Below, piece after piece: positions 1 through 8,840 of a stretch of DNA of 64,000 nt. This DNA comes from Edwardsiella ictaluri ATCC 33202 (GTDB lineage: Bacteria > Pseudomonadota > Gammaproteobacteria > Enterobacterales > Enterobacteriaceae). A program made the position numbers and the translations under genes. The DNA lies in contig NZ_AFJI01000054.1 of the NCBI RefSeq assembly GCF_000264785.1, positions 62,001 to 126,000 of the forward strand. Direction: 5' to 3'. The notes beneath the pieces are model-generated. The model did not search any database. It saw only the letters and a list, made by a program, of their open reading frames with translations, and was not told the DNA's origin. Every line of letters starts with the position of its first letter. Positions within the stretch are counted from its first letter, which is position 1.

Positions 1-797
1 GCTGGCGCACCCTGTGGGACACCGGGCTGGTGATCGGCAGTCTGGTGCCGCCGCTGGTGTTTGGCGTGGCGTTCGGCAACCTGATCCAGGGCGTTCCCTT
101 TGCCTTCACCCCACAGCTGCGCGTGGAGTACTTTGGCACCTTCTGGCAGTTGCTGTCGCCCTTTGCCCTGCTGTGCGGGCTGCTCAGTCTGTGTATGGTG
201 ATCATGCAGGGCGGCGTCTGGCTACAGCTGAAGACCGATGGCGTGATCCGTCAGCGGGCCCGCTCGGCGACCAACCGCAGCGCGCTGCTGGTAGTGCTCT
301 GCTTCCTGCTGGCCGGCTACTGGCTGTGGGTCGGTATCGATGGCTATGTGCTGCTCAGCCAGGATCCCAATGGCCCCTCCAATCCGTTGATGAAGGCGGT
401 GGCGGTGTTGCCCGGCGCCTGGATGAGTAACTTTATTCATTGGCCGCTGCTGCTGATCTTCCCGCTGCTCGGCGTGCTGTGTCCGCTGCTGACCCTGTTC
501 GCCAGCGCCCGCGGCCGTGGGGGGTGGGGATTTCTGCTGGCCTCGCTGGCACAGGCCGGAGTGGTGTTTACCGCCGGGGTGACGCTGTTCCCATTTGTGA
601 TGCCCTCCAGTATTAACCCGGTCTCCAGCCTGACGCTGTGGGACAGCACCTCCAGTCAGATGACGTTGAGTATCATGCTGGTGATCGTGCTGATCTTCCT
701 GCCGATCGTGCTGCTCTATACCCTGTGGAGCTACTATAAGATGCTGGGGCGGATTAACCCGGAGACTATCCGCCGTCATGATCATGAACTGTACTGA
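1..797 (+). CDS. appB: Cytochrome bd-II ubiquinol oxidase subunit II (partial, 5' end missing)
   Basis: The reading frame is open from base 3 and is cut by the window edge, leaving about 264 C-terminal residues of a roughly 378-residue protein. It aligns from memory almost residue for residue with E. coli AppB (CbdB), for example the stretches [19 protein letters not shown] and PFVMPSS, and fits AppB better than CydB. It is an inner-membrane subunit with several hydrophobic helices that, with AppC, oxidises ubiquinol and reduces oxygen. The stop lies 12 bases before appX, as in the appCBX operon. The upstream partner appC must lie outside the window. Confidence 0.95.
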   Translation, partial: WRTLWDTGLVIGSLVPPLVFGVAFGNLIQGVPFAFTPQLRVEYFGTFWQLLSPFALLCGLLSLCMVIMQGGVWLQLKTDGVIRQRARSATNRSALLVVLCFLLAGYWLWVGIDGYVLLSQDPNGPSNPLMKAVAVLPGAWMSNFIHWPLLLIFPLLGVLCPLLTLFASARGRGGWGFLLASLAQAGVVFTAGVTLFPFVMPSSINPVSSLTLWDSTSSQMTLSIMLVIVLIFLPIVLLYTLWSYYKMLGRINPETIRRHDHELY

Positions 798-809
798 GGA
801 GAGGGTGCG

Positions 810-899
810 ATGTGGTATTTACTGTGGTTTGTCGGCATTTTGCTGATGTGTTCGCTGTCTACCCTGATCCTGGTATGGCTTGAGCCGAGGCTGAAATAG
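810..899 (+). CDS. appX: Small subunit of cytochrome bd-II oxidase (CydX/AppX family)
   Basis: A 29-residue protein, too short for most gene finders. It starts with MWYLLWFVGILLMCSLSTL and ends EPRLK, nearly identical to E. coli AppX (YccB). It is a single transmembrane helix that in the family stabilises the bd oxidase core. An AGGAGAG ribosome site sits just before the ATG and the gene follows appB by 12 bases, so the two are surely co-translated from one message. Confidence 0.93.
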   Translation: MWYLLWFVGILLMCSLSTLILVWLEPRLK

Positions 900-1063
900 C
901 CTGAGTTAACCTGGGGGCGGGCCGATGTCGCTGCCCCCGTCGTCCTCTCACCGGCGTCGTCTGACGCCACTTTTATTCCTGCCGATAATATAATCATCAT
1001 AACCACCAGATATTATTAACGAGTGATAAAATGTCCGCTTGTTAATTATTATCGAGTGACGTA

Positions 1064-1846
1064 ATGCGTAATAAGCCCCTATCCCGGGTCTACCGCACGC
1101 TCAATCATGAAATTCACTATATGATGAGCTTTATCGGTGGCTGCCTGGAAATTGTCAGTTTTATGTATTTATACAAGGCCTTAATCGGCTATATGACCTC
1201 TAATATGATCTTCGGCATTGCGGCGCTGGCCAATGGGGGGATGGACTTTGAATCGGTCTACCATATCTCCATTATACTGATCTGGATGGTACTGGCGGCG
1301 CTGCATCAGCTGATCGTTAACCGCTATCACTCCCGCCTGCACAGCCCGTGGCACGGCTATGCCATTGCCATGAGCATCAACTGCCTGCTGCTGTTGGTAT
1401 TTATGCTGCTGGGCGCGGCGATGAGCCGCTATGGGTTGCTGGGGGACAAACCGACGCCGATGGTGATGCCGCTGGTAACCATCGGGCTGATTTTTATGTA
1501 TATCCAAAACTTTGTGATTAAGCACGGTGGGACCCGTCAGCCGACGGCGACCTCGGTGGTGACCACGGTGTATGTGCTGATGATGAGCCGATTGTTCAGT
1601 GTGTTCGATCGCCACCGTAATCGGCGCGAGCGGGTGTGCCTGTACCATGAGGGCCTGCATTACCTGATGGTGATCGCGCACTTCTTTGTCGGGGCGCTGG
1701 TGACCGCGCTGCTGAGCCGGCATATCGGTTTCTACAGTCTGGGCTTGGCGCTGCTGGTGCTGGTGCTGTTTACCCTGCGTATCTGGGGGGTACATGGCCG
1801 CCATCGGACGGCGCTGGTCCAGAGCGTGTCCCGTAACGGGTCGTGA
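1064..1846 (+). CDS. YoaK/DUF1275-type integral membrane protein
   Basis: A 260-residue hydrophobic protein with about six membrane segments. It resembles the YoaK (DUF1275) family by its N-terminal pattern, a helix with GGCLEIVSFMYL followed by TSNMIFG, where the family typically has a Gly-Gly-x-x-[DE] turn and a TxN motif. No enzymatic role is known for the family. The gene is alone, converging on the LysR gene downstream. The ATG is preceded only by a weak GAGTGA ribosome site. Family assignment is moderately sure; function is unknown. Confidence 0.7.
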   Translation: MRNKPLSRVYRTLNHEIHYMMSFIGGCLEIVSFMYLYKALIGYMTSNMIFGIAALANGGMDFESVYHISIILIWMVLAALHQLIVNRYHSRLHSPWHGYAIAMSINCLLLLVFMLLGAAMSRYGLLGDKPTPMVMPLVTIGLIFMYIQNFVIKHGGTRQPTATSVVTTVYVLMMSRLFSVFDRHRNRRERVCLYHEGLHYLMVIAHFFVGALVTALLSRHIGFYSLGLALLVLVLFTLRIWGVHGRHRTALVQSVSRNGS

Positions 1847-1917
1847 GCGTCGGCGCCACGCGCAGTGACGGGAGACGTCCTGGTCTGATCGCGGTAAAAA
1901 CGGCAGCCGCCCGTGCC

Positions 1918-2880
1918 TCAGCGCTCCGCTGCCAGAGGACGGCTGGCGCTGCCCATGGCGATCAGCGCCTTGCGGATCAGGTGGTGGACCGGATCCTGCG
2001 ACGAGCGCTCGTGCCACATCAGATGATACGGGAAGTGGATGGCCATGCCGGGAATGGTGACCGCCCGGTACTCTCCGCTTTCGAGCAGTGTTTCGCCGAT
2101 GCTGCGCAGCGTTATCAGCAGGGTATCATGGTCCACCAGCTCATCCAGCCAGCGGCGGAAGTTGTTGGTCAGGGTCATGGTGATATTCAGCAGTCCCTCA
2201 TCCAGGCGGTTGGCCTGCAGGAAGCTGTCCTGCAGGTAGGGGCTGATATTGTAGAGAATCAGCGGCGTGCAGAGCAGCTGCTCGCGGGTCATGGTCAGCA
2301 CCTGCGTCGGTTGTTGGCCGATGGCATGGACGCGGCGCAGGAACATGAATTCGGAGGAGCCGAGCGTCTTCAGGTGAATACCGCTGGGGCAGGCGTGGGG
2401 AAAGTGGCGTACGGCGACGTCCACGTTACCCTGCTTCAGGCTTTGCACGATGTCTTCTGCGGTGGTGGCGCTGGGCGGCCGGAAGTTGATCACCAGGTTG
2501 GGGTACAGGGTGCGCACGTTGCCGATCAGGGCGGAGACCTCCTGGATATTGAACCAGTGGGGCAGGCAGATGTTATAGCGGTGTTTCACCCCACAGCGCA
2601 GCTGGTCGATCATCGACTGGCTGGCGTACAGTGTATTGCGCACGATGGTGCACAGGGTCTCGCCGACCGGAGTCAGGGTAAATAGATTATTGCACTTGGT
2701 GTACAGCGGATCGTTGAACTCTTTGCGCAGCTCCATCAGCAGCTTGCTCATGGAGGGCTGGCTGATGCCCAGACACTCGGCAGCCCGGCCGACGCTCTGC
2801 TCTTCATTTAGCGCAGTCAGGGCGATCAGGGCGGCGTAATGGGTGTCATACATGGACTTCAGGAAATTATCGTGCGACAT
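1918..2880 (-). CDS. LysR-family transcriptional regulator
   Basis: A 320-residue LysR regulator. The N-terminal winged helix-turn-helix (about residues 15-75) shows SVGRAAECLGISQPSMSKLL, followed by a substrate-binding fold with the usual domain length. A longer frame exists upstream, but the ATG at 2880 has an AGGTGA ribosome site and gives the normal family start. The gene reads toward yoaK and away from cfa's 3' end, and no obvious target is divergent from it, so its regulon cannot be inferred from position. Confidence 0.88.
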   Translation of the reverse strand: MSHDNFLKSMYDTHYAALIALTALNEEQSVGRAAECLGISQPSMSKLLMELRKEFNDPLYTKCNNLFTLTPVGETLCTIVRNTLYASQSMIDQLRCGVKHRYNICLPHWFNIQEVSALIGNVRTLYPNLVINFRPPSATTAEDIVQSLKQGNVDVAVRHFPHACPSGIHLKTLGSSEFMFLRRVHAIGQQPTQVLTMTREQLLCTPLILYNISPYLQDSFLQANRLDEGLLNITMTLTNNFRRWLDELVDHDTLLITLRSIGETLLESGEYRAVTIPGMAIHFPYHLMWHERSSQDPVHHLIRKALIAMGSASRPLAAER

Positions 2881-2969
2881 GGCGTCACCTGTTGCGGTGT
2901 CGTGTTCACCGGTAGCGATCATAGACAGGCCGACCGCGCGGCGGCCGACCGTAGAAAATAGGGGCGGGG

Positions 2970-4115
2970 TTAGCGGGCGACCCGTACGCCGCCGCTGACG
3001 CCGTGGGGACTAAACAGCACCTGCCACAGCTGGATATCCCGGGCGCGGAAGGCGCCGGCACAGGCACAGAGATAGTAACGGAACATACGGTAAAAACGCT
3101 CGCCGTAACGATCCTTCAGCTGTGGCCAAGCGGCGCGAAAGCGGGCCTCCCATGCCATCAGCGTCTTATCGTAATCGCTCCCCAAATTGTGCCAGTCTTC
3201 CATGACCATCATCCCCTCGCTGCCGCAGGCGATATCGCGTATGGAGGGCAGGCGTCCATTAGGGAAAATATAGCGGTTAATCCAGGGATCGACACCGTGA
3301 TCGGAGATATTACTGCCGATGGTGTGCAGCAGAAAACGTCCTTCAGGGCGTAGGCAGCGTTTGACCGTATTGAAGTAGGCGGCGTAGTTTTTGGGTCCGA
3401 CGTGCTCAAACATGCCGACGGAGACGATGCGCTCAAATGGCTCATCCAGATCGCGGTAGTCCATCAGATGCAGGGTGACCGGCAGACCGGCGCAGCGCTG
3501 GCGGGCCAGCTCTAACTGCTCCTGCGAGATGGTGATCCCGGTGACTTCCACGCCGTAGTTACGGGCCATGTACGCCGCCAGTCCCCCCCAGCCGCAGCCG
3601 ATGTCGAGCACCCGCTGACCCGGCTGCAGATCGAGCTTGCGGCAGATCAGATCCAGCTTGGCCTCCTGGGCCTGATCCAGCGTTTTGGCCTCTTTCCAGT
3701 AGGCGCAGGAGTATTGCATGTGGGGATCGAGTATGGCCTCAAACAGATCGTTGCCCAGATCGTAGTGCTCGCGGGCGACCTGACCAGCGCGTCGGCGCGA
3801 CTGCAGGTTAAACAGACGGGTGCTGATGGCATAGATCAGATCGTTAAGGTTAGCGGGCAGCGTCTTGTCCAGACCGTGGCGTAGGGCGCGGTCAAAAAAC
3901 ATGTCCAGACGTTCGCAGTCCCACCAGCCGTCCATATAGCTCTCACCCAGCCCCAGGGAGCCGCCTTTCAGCACGGTGGAGAACAGCTGCGGGTTATGGA
4001 TCTGCAGGTCATAGGGCTGCTGCCCCTCAAGGCCTATGCCAGCCTGCTGCAGTAATGGCTGCAAAATATGGTAGCTGCGGGACTGATCCTCTATTTCATT
4101 GACAACGGTATTCAT
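2970..4115 (-). CDS. cfa: Cyclopropane-fatty-acyl-phospholipid synthase
   Basis: A 381-residue protein collinear with E. coli Cfa (382). It transfers a methylene group from S-adenosylmethionine to unsaturated acyl chains of membrane phospholipids. Visible features are the N-terminal lipid-binding domain with SLGLGESYMDGWW (residues 53-65), the active-site region MQYSCAYW with Cys137, the SAM-binding loop VLDIGCGWGG (169-178) and the conserved C-terminus CAGAFRARDIQLWQV. The ATG at 4115 has GCAGGA nine bases upstream; the longer frame start at 4172 lacks a site. A perfect 18-base palindrome lies 41 bases ahead of the start codon and may be an operator. Confidence 0.95.
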   Translation of the reverse strand: MNTVVNEIEDQSRSYHILQPLLQQAGIGLEGQQPYDLQIHNPQLFSTVLKGGSLGLGESYMDGWWDCERLDMFFDRALRHGLDKTLPANLNDLIYAISTRLFNLQSRRRAGQVAREHYDLGNDLFEAILDPHMQYSCAYWKEAKTLDQAQEAKLDLICRKLDLQPGQRVLDIGCGWGGLAAYMARNYGVEVTGITISQEQLELARQRCAGLPVTLHLMDYRDLDEPFERIVSVGMFEHVGPKNYAAYFNTVKRCLRPEGRFLLHTIGSNISDHGVDPWINRYIFPNGRLPSIRDIACGSEGMMVMEDWHNLGSDYDKTLMAWEARFRAAWPQLKDRYGERFYRMFRYYLCACAGAFRARDIQLWQVLFSPHGVSGGVRVAR

Positions 4116-4155
4116 ATTTATTCCTGCGGTGAATTTTTTTGCATAATATCCACCG

Positions 4156-4173
4156 TTTGTTATCGATAACAAA
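4156..4173. promoter_or_regulatory. Perfect 18-base palindrome in the cfa promoter region
   Basis: TTTGTTATCGATAACAAA reads the same on both strands without a mismatch. It lies 41-58 bases upstream of the cfa ATG, inside AT-rich sequence where a promoter is expected. The inner TGTTA-CG-TAACA pattern resembles operators of LacI-family regulators such as GntR. The cognate protein is unknown. Confidence 0.55.
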
Positions 4174-4653
4174 GCATATAAAAATTCTCAATTAGAATAA
4201 ATCAATGGAATAAAAACATTCTATCGGAAATATTCCAACCTAATATCCGGATTGATATGCTATTTAACAATAGATTCATTTGTTTTTCGGTCAGTGACTT
4301 TATCGTGTCCCGGGATCGTTTATCTTTTTTGCATGCGTCAAGGGGACAGGGCGCGCGGTCTGCGTTTACCCACGCGATGATCCGGAGCGCCTGCGATGAG
4401 GATATGCGATCGCATCATGCCGACCGATCCCAATGGCCGCTTTATGCTCAAGGCCACGCCCGGCATTAGAGAGCGCCACATTGCGGTACAAATGTTATCT
4501 CTATCACTAATTTATGCCGCAATTAATATGCTTTTCTATTTTTTGAGCGCGGTAGCAAAATATTTTCCCAGCGTGGTGATAGGATCAAATCATAATAAAT
4601 TAAAAATGTTTTTATCCCATCTTATCCCGGCGTCTATATGTGAGGAAAATAAC
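4174..4653. other. Divergent intergenic region between cfa and nupG
   Basis: About 480 bases with no convincing gene, AT-rich at both ends. The frame open upstream of nupG from 4396 has no family match before the nupG start. It must hold the promoters of cfa and nupG. I could not identify clear CytR, DeoR or CRP sites here, which are known at E. coli nupG. Confidence 0.5.
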
Positions 4654-5916
4654 ATGAATCTCAAGCTGCAGCTGAAGGTATTGTCGTTTCTGCAGTTCTA
4701 CCTGTGGGGGAGCTGGCTGACGACGCTCGGCTCCTACATGTTTGTCACCCTGAAGTTTGACGGTGCGGCCATTGGTGCAGTTTATAGCTCGCTGGGGATT
4801 GCGGCGCTGTTTATGCCGACCCTGTTGGGGATCGTGGCGGATAAATGGGTCAGTGCCAAGTGGGTGTATGCCGCCTGTCATCTGGTGGGGGCGCTGACCC
4901 TGTTCCTGGCGGCTCAGGTGACGACACCGAGTGCCATGTTCGTGGTTATCTTGTTGAACTCCTTAGCCTATATGCCGACTCTTGGGCTGGTGAATACCAT
5001 CTCATATTATCGGCTGCAGAATGCGGGTATGGATATCGTCAGAGATTTTCCACCGATCCGTATCTGGGGTACCATCGGGTTTATTTTGGCCATGTGGGCG
5101 GTTAGCTTCTCCGGCTTTGAGCTGAGCTATATGCAGCTGTATATCGGCGCCGTGGCCTCACTGCTGCTGGGCCTGTTCGCCATGACCCTGCCCACGATTC
5201 CGGTGACTAAAAGTCAGGAAAAACAGGGTTGGGTGGAGATGCTGGGCCTGAACGCCTTTAGTCTGTTCAAGATTCCACGTATGGCGATCTTCTTTATTTT
5301 CGCCATGCTGTTGGGCGCCGAGCTGCAAATTACCAATATGTTCGGTAACCCATTCCTGCACAGCTTCGATCAGAACCCGCTGTTCAGCGGCAGCTTTATC
5401 GTCGAGCACGCCTCGGTGCTGCTGTCGGTGTCGCAGATTTCTGAGACGGTATTTATCCTGACCATCCCTTTCTTCCTCGGGCGCTATGGTATCAAGAATG
5501 TGATGCTGATGAGTATGGTGGCCTGGATGCTGCGCTTCGGCCTGTTTGCCTACGGCGATCCATCACCGTTTGGCACCGTGCTGCTGGTGCTGTCAATGAT
5601 CGTGTACGGCTGCGCCTTTGATTTCTTTAACATCTCTGGCTCGGTCTTTGTCGATCAGGAGGTCAAACCAGCTATCCGTGCCAGCGCGCAGGGCATGTTC
5701 CTGATGATGACCAACGGATTCGGCTGTATCCTGGGCGGTATCGTCAGCGGTAAGGTGGTTGAGTATTATACCCATAGCGGTGTGACCGACTGGCCGACCG
5801 TATGGCTGATCTTCGCCGGTTACTCGCTGCTGCTGGCCGTGATCTTCCTGTTCCTGTTCCGTTACCGCTATGTCCGTCCGCAGGGGCAGAACACCGCCGT
5901 ATGTCAGGAGGCCTGA
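4654..5916 (+). CDS. nupG: Nucleoside:H+ symporter NupG
   Basis: A 420-residue inner-membrane permease with about 12 membrane segments. It matches E. coli NupG (418) along its whole length, including MNLKLQLK at the start, DFPPIRIWGTIGFI and FDFFNISGSVFV. NupG imports purine and pyrimidine nucleosides with protons. The open frame begins much earlier, but the ATG at 4654 carries TGAGGA and matches the family N-terminus. The gene is followed by a strong terminator, so it is monocistronic. It stands next to a nucleoside phosphorylase/pnuC cluster and complements the outer-membrane channel Tsx encoded at 55341. Confidence 0.96.
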   Translation: MNLKLQLKVLSFLQFYLWGSWLTTLGSYMFVTLKFDGAAIGAVYSSLGIAALFMPTLLGIVADKWVSAKWVYAACHLVGALTLFLAAQVTTPSAMFVVILLNSLAYMPTLGLVNTISYYRLQNAGMDIVRDFPPIRIWGTIGFILAMWAVSFSGFELSYMQLYIGAVASLLLGLFAMTLPTIPVTKSQEKQGWVEMLGLNAFSLFKIPRMAIFFIFAMLLGAELQITNMFGNPFLHSFDQNPLFSGSFIVEHASVLLSVSQISETVFILTIPFFLGRYGIKNVMLMSMVAWMLRFGLFAYGDPSPFGTVLLVLSMIVYGCAFDFFNISGSVFVDQEVKPAIRASAQGMFLMMTNGFGCILGGIVSGKVVEYYTHSGVTDWPTVWLIFAGYSLLLAVIFLFLFRYRYVRPQGQNTAVCQEA

Positions 5917-5932
5917 TCCTTGCTGATAGGCT

Positions 5933-5962
5933 GGGCCGCACCAGGGTGCGGCCCATTTTTTT
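5933..5962 (+). terminator. Rho-independent terminator of nupG
   Basis: A 9-bp stem GGGCCGCAC / GTGCGGCCC with a 4-base loop, followed by seven T residues. Confidence 0.92.
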
Positions 5963-6082
5963 CCCCTATGGTGATATCACAATGCCCCGCCCACACGTTC
6001 CTGTAAATCCGTTGTCTGTCGTGAGCCCGTGCGTTGGGCTAGCCTTTTTCACTGCCGGATCTCACGTACGCAGGGGGAACGC

Positions 6083-6483
6083 ATGACGATTGTACCGTTG
6101 GATAAAGCCATGATGCGCCGCTGGATCGCGCTGCGCGCCCAGCTGGCGCCGTTGACGCCGCTGAGCCGCCACTGGCTTGAGGGCTGCGCGCTGCTGGATG
6201 CCGCCCCCTATGCCGCCCTGCTGGCGTTGGACGCTGCAGGTGAGACGCAGGGGGTTGTGAAGATAGCGATCCAGCCGGAGGTGTTACAGCACAGTGCGCC
6301 TGCCCGGCTGCGACTGTGCTGTCTGTTCGTCTCACCCGCCCGGCGGCGGCCTGGGGACGGCAGCGCGGGTGTTCTGAGATGGTGACGGCGGTGGCGCCGG
6401 AGGATACCGCGCTGCAGCGTATGCTGGCTGCGCTGGGGCTGACCGAGCGGACGCGGCAGGTGACCTACCGTCTACCGTTGTGA
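6083..6483 (+). pseudogene. Frameshifted AAC(6')-like GNAT acetyltransferase remnant
   Basis: The frame from ATG 6083 (preceded by AGGGGG) starts MTIVPLDKAMMRRWIALR, like the start of chromosomal aminoglycoside 6'-N-acetyltransferases (compare PLDKxxxxxWLALR). It stops at 6385 just after the CLFVSPARRR segment, where the acetyl-CoA loop should be. The C-terminus continues in another frame to a stop at 6481-6483 with EDTALQRMLAALGLTERTR and VTYRLPL, matching the family's DTALEN...LGFTETERVVYFRKPL end. The total of 401 bases is shorter than the usual 435 or so, so a frameshift plus small deletion near 6340-6380 is likely. The protein is presumably inactive. Confidence 0.72.
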
Positions 6484-6551
6484 GATGAGCCGCGCGACGG
6501 GGCGGCGCGCCGCAGAGGGGCGTCCCGGCTGGCGGGACGCGGACAGGGCGA

Positions 6552-7280
6552 TTATACGGTGGCCGGTGCCAGCGGGCGGGAGCCGTGGCGGCGTGCGCTG
6601 TTGATCCAGGTCACGGAGCCCATCACGGCGATCGCGGTCAGCAGGATGTACTCCAGCGACATGGCGTAGACCCCCTGGATGGCGTAAATCACCACGCTGA
6701 TGATGTCGATCACCACCCACAGCAGCCAGTTCTCAACGTATTTGCGGGTCATCAGCACCATGGCGGCGATGGAGAGCACCAGCATGGCGGAGTCCCACAG
6801 CGGGAAGGCGTCCGGCTGCAGATCCGGCATCACGGCGGCCACGCCCATCCCCTGCAGCAGGTCGATGGCGACGCGGGTAAGGAGGGCGAACACCGGATCG
6901 ATAAAGCGGGTCATCAGGGCAATGGCGACCAGACAGACCAGGGTCAGGGTCAGCGCTTTGCCACGCGACAGCCAACGCACCTTGAGAGCTGCCTCGTTAT
7001 CGCCGTTCTGCCGGCTCCAGGCGTACCAGCCGTACAGATTGGCGGCGAAAAAGAACACCTGTAGCAGCAGGCTGGCGTACAGCTGGATTTGGAAAAAGAT
7101 GGCGGCAAACAGGGTGACGTTGATCAGCCCAAACAGGTAGTTGATGATCTTCTCTTTGCTGGCAAACCAGATACACAGCAGGCCAAACAGCGTGCCGATG
7201 GCTTCGATCCATGACAGGGCATATCCGCCTTCGCCGAGGGGAATGTTTGCCATTACGTTGTTAATGCTGAAAAAATCCAT
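6552..7280 (-). CDS. pnuC: Nicotinamide riboside transporter PnuC
   Basis: A 242-residue protein with about seven to eight membrane segments and the PnuC signature regions WIEAIGTLFGLLCIWFASKE, NLYGWYAW and ENWLLWVVIDIISVVIY. The family takes up nicotinamide riboside by facilitated diffusion for NAD synthesis; E. coli PnuC has 239 residues. Its start lies only two bases after the stop of the nucleoside phosphorylase gene, so it is translated from the same message, an arrangement not seen at E. coli pnuC, which follows nadA. Confidence 0.93.
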   Translation of the reverse strand: MDFFSINNVMANIPLGEGGYALSWIEAIGTLFGLLCIWFASKEKIINYLFGLINVTLFAAIFFQIQLYASLLLQVFFFAANLYGWYAWSRQNGDNEAALKVRWLSRGKALTLTLVCLVAIALMTRFIDPVFALLTRVAIDLLQGMGVAAVMPDLQPDAFPLWDSAMLVLSIAAMVLMTRKYVENWLLWVVIDIISVVIYAIQGVYAMSLEYILLTAIAVMGSVTWINSARRHGSRPLAPATV

Positions 7281-7282
7281 GT

Positions 7283-8029
7283 TCAGTTCCCTTTGTTATG
7301 ATCCTGTCGGATGGCGTTGAGGGCCAGCTCGATCTCCCTGGCTTCGCCACGCTGGCTGTGCGCTTCCTGCTGCTGGTAGTCGTTGATGCCCTGCGCCAGC
7401 CCACCGTTGTGGGTGACCACCACGTTGAGTACCGAGGCGGTGCGCAGGCCGCGCAGCGCACCGACCACCATCAGCGGCGCGGTTTCCATATCGGCGGCCA
7501 GAATACCGCGCGCCGACCATTCGGCGTCCAGCTCGGCCTCCCGGTCGGTATAAAAGCTGTCGTGGCTGCGCACATAGCCACAGTGCGCCGGGAACGCCAG
7601 GCGCCCGGCCTCTGTGCGCAGCAGGTGCACCAGGCCGTTGTCGGCGCAGGCGGGGTAACCGGCGGGTGCATAGGCGTGGCTGGTTCCCTCATCGCGCACC
7701 GCGCCGCTGGCGATCACCAGATCGCCCATCGCCATGTGATCCTGCAGGGCGCCGCAGCTGCCGATACGGATCAGGGTGGTGATGCCGATGCGGTGCAGCT
7801 CCTCCACGGCGATGGCGGTCGATGCGCCGCCGATGCCGGTTGATACGGCCAGGAGTTCGATGCCGTGGAACCAGCCGCGCAGCGCACGGAATTCACGGTT
7901 CTGCCCCAGCGGTTCGACCTTCTCCAGAAAGCGGGCGACGTGCTCTACGCGCTGCGGATCGCCGGGCAGCAGCGCATAGCGTGCCTGGGTCATGGCACGG
8001 CTCAGGCGAATGTGTGGTTGTCGTTCCAT
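7283..8029 (-). CDS. Nucleoside phosphorylase (uridine/purine phosphorylase family)
   Basis: A 248-residue member of the PNP/UDP family. Visible are the phosphate loop GDPQR (23-27), STGIGGAS (63-70), RIGSCGAL (88-95) and the ribose-binding ADMETAPLM (179-187, the family's EME-type motif, here D-M-E). Such enzymes cleave nucleosides with phosphate to base and ribose 1-phosphate. Compared with E. coli Udp, the segment between SHDSFYTD and the DMET motif is short, the part that in Udp carries uracil-specific contacts, so the base specificity is uncertain. It sits between a Crp-type regulator and pnuC in one likely operon; nicotinamide riboside or a purine nucleoside are possible substrates by context. 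Confidence 0.85.
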   Translation of the reverse strand: MERQPHIRLSRAMTQARYALLPGDPQRVEHVARFLEKVEPLGQNREFRALRGWFHGIELLAVSTGIGGASTAIAVEELHRIGITTLIRIGSCGALQDHMAMGDLVIASGAVRDEGTSHAYAPAGYPACADNGLVHLLRTEAGRLAFPAHCGYVRSHDSFYTDREAELDAEWSARGILAADMETAPLMVVGALRGLRTASVLNVVVTHNGGLAQGINDYQQQEAHSQRGEAREIELALNAIRQDHNKGN

Positions 8030-8050
8030 CAGACTCCTCGTGATCCTGTG

Positions 8051-8752
8051 TTACAGGCCGGCCTCCCCCCGCAGACGCTCTGCGTCGAGCAGGGTGATGT
8101 ATTCCCCGTCGACCGCGATGATATGTTGCGCCTTCAGGGTGAACAGAATACGGTTAATGCTGCGCACGGCGGCGGCAAACTCGTGGCTGAGCTGCGGTTT
8201 GTCCAGTGCGATGCGCTCGCTCTCCTGCTGCGCAAAGCGGTGCCACAGCGCCAGCGATACCCGCTGTTGCAGGGTATACAGACTGTCGGCACCGGCCTTG
8301 GCGGACAGGTGATAATACTGCTGGCTGCAGGTACGCAGTATGCGTTGATTAAAATGGTTATCCAGCGCCAGCCAACGGTGGAAGTCATCGCGGGTGAGCT
8401 CCAGTAGACGCGTCTCGCGGGTGGCTTCGACCGAGCAAATATAGGGGCGCTGTTCAAATATTTCCAGCTCCCCCAGGATGTCTCCCTGGTGGTAGCGAGC
8501 CTGCTGATAACGGCGTCCGTCGTCAGCTTCAAAAAAGATATCGGCTTCTCCCTGCAATATCAGTCGGAAATGCTGGCAGATATCGCCCTGCCGGCAGATC
8601 AGCCCGTTCTGAGCGACCGTTCGCGCGGACCAGCGGCGCATGATGCTCAGCGGACAGTGCTTTACCCAATCGTATAGAGCGGCATTGGCGGTGACCTGCG
8701 CGATGATGGCCTGCCACGCTTCGCCGTGCATACTGCAGTTGGCTTTGAACAC
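8051..8752 (-). CDS. Crp/Fnr-family regulator, YeiL-like
   Basis: About 233 residues: an N-terminal cyclic-nucleotide-binding-type barrel (RQGDICQHFRLILQGEADIFF, then GDILGELEIF) and a C-terminal winged helix region (FAAAVRSINRILFTLKAQHI). It recalls E. coli YeiL, whose gene adjoins nucleoside genes. I prefer the GTG at 8752, which has AAGGAA eight bases upstream; an ATG at 8731 is the alternative, and the frame stays open to 8845. It leads the phosphorylase-pnuC gene set with 21 bases between stop and next start, so it probably autoregulates that operon. The effector is unknown. Confidence 0.82.
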   Translation of the reverse strand: MFKANCSMHGEAWQAIIAQVTANAALYDWVKHCPLSIMRRWSARTVAQNGLICRQGDICQHFRLILQGEADIFFEADDGRRYQQARYHQGDILGELEIFEQRPYICSVEATRETRLLELTRDDFHRWLALDNHFNQRILRTCSQQYYHLSAKAGADSLYTLQQRVSLALWHRFAQQESERIALDKPQLSHEFAAAVRSINRILFTLKAQHIIAVDGEYITLLDAERLRGEAGL

Positions 8753-8840
8753 TATAGATATTCCTTCAGTTACGGGACAGGACGGGTGTCCGGTGCGGCA
8801 GCGGCGGGGGCGGAAAAACTGCCGACGGGCTCTGATATTA

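Noticed and set aside
1181..2017. A 278-codon minus-strand frame over the yoaK-like gene
   Set aside because: Composition is Arg/His/Gln-rich with no motif and it covers a clear membrane-protein gene; it is a shadow frame.
6481..6551. A GC hairpin after pnuC (GCGTCCCG / CGGGACGC) as its terminator
   Set aside because: There is no T-run on the minus strand after the stem, so termination is not supported.
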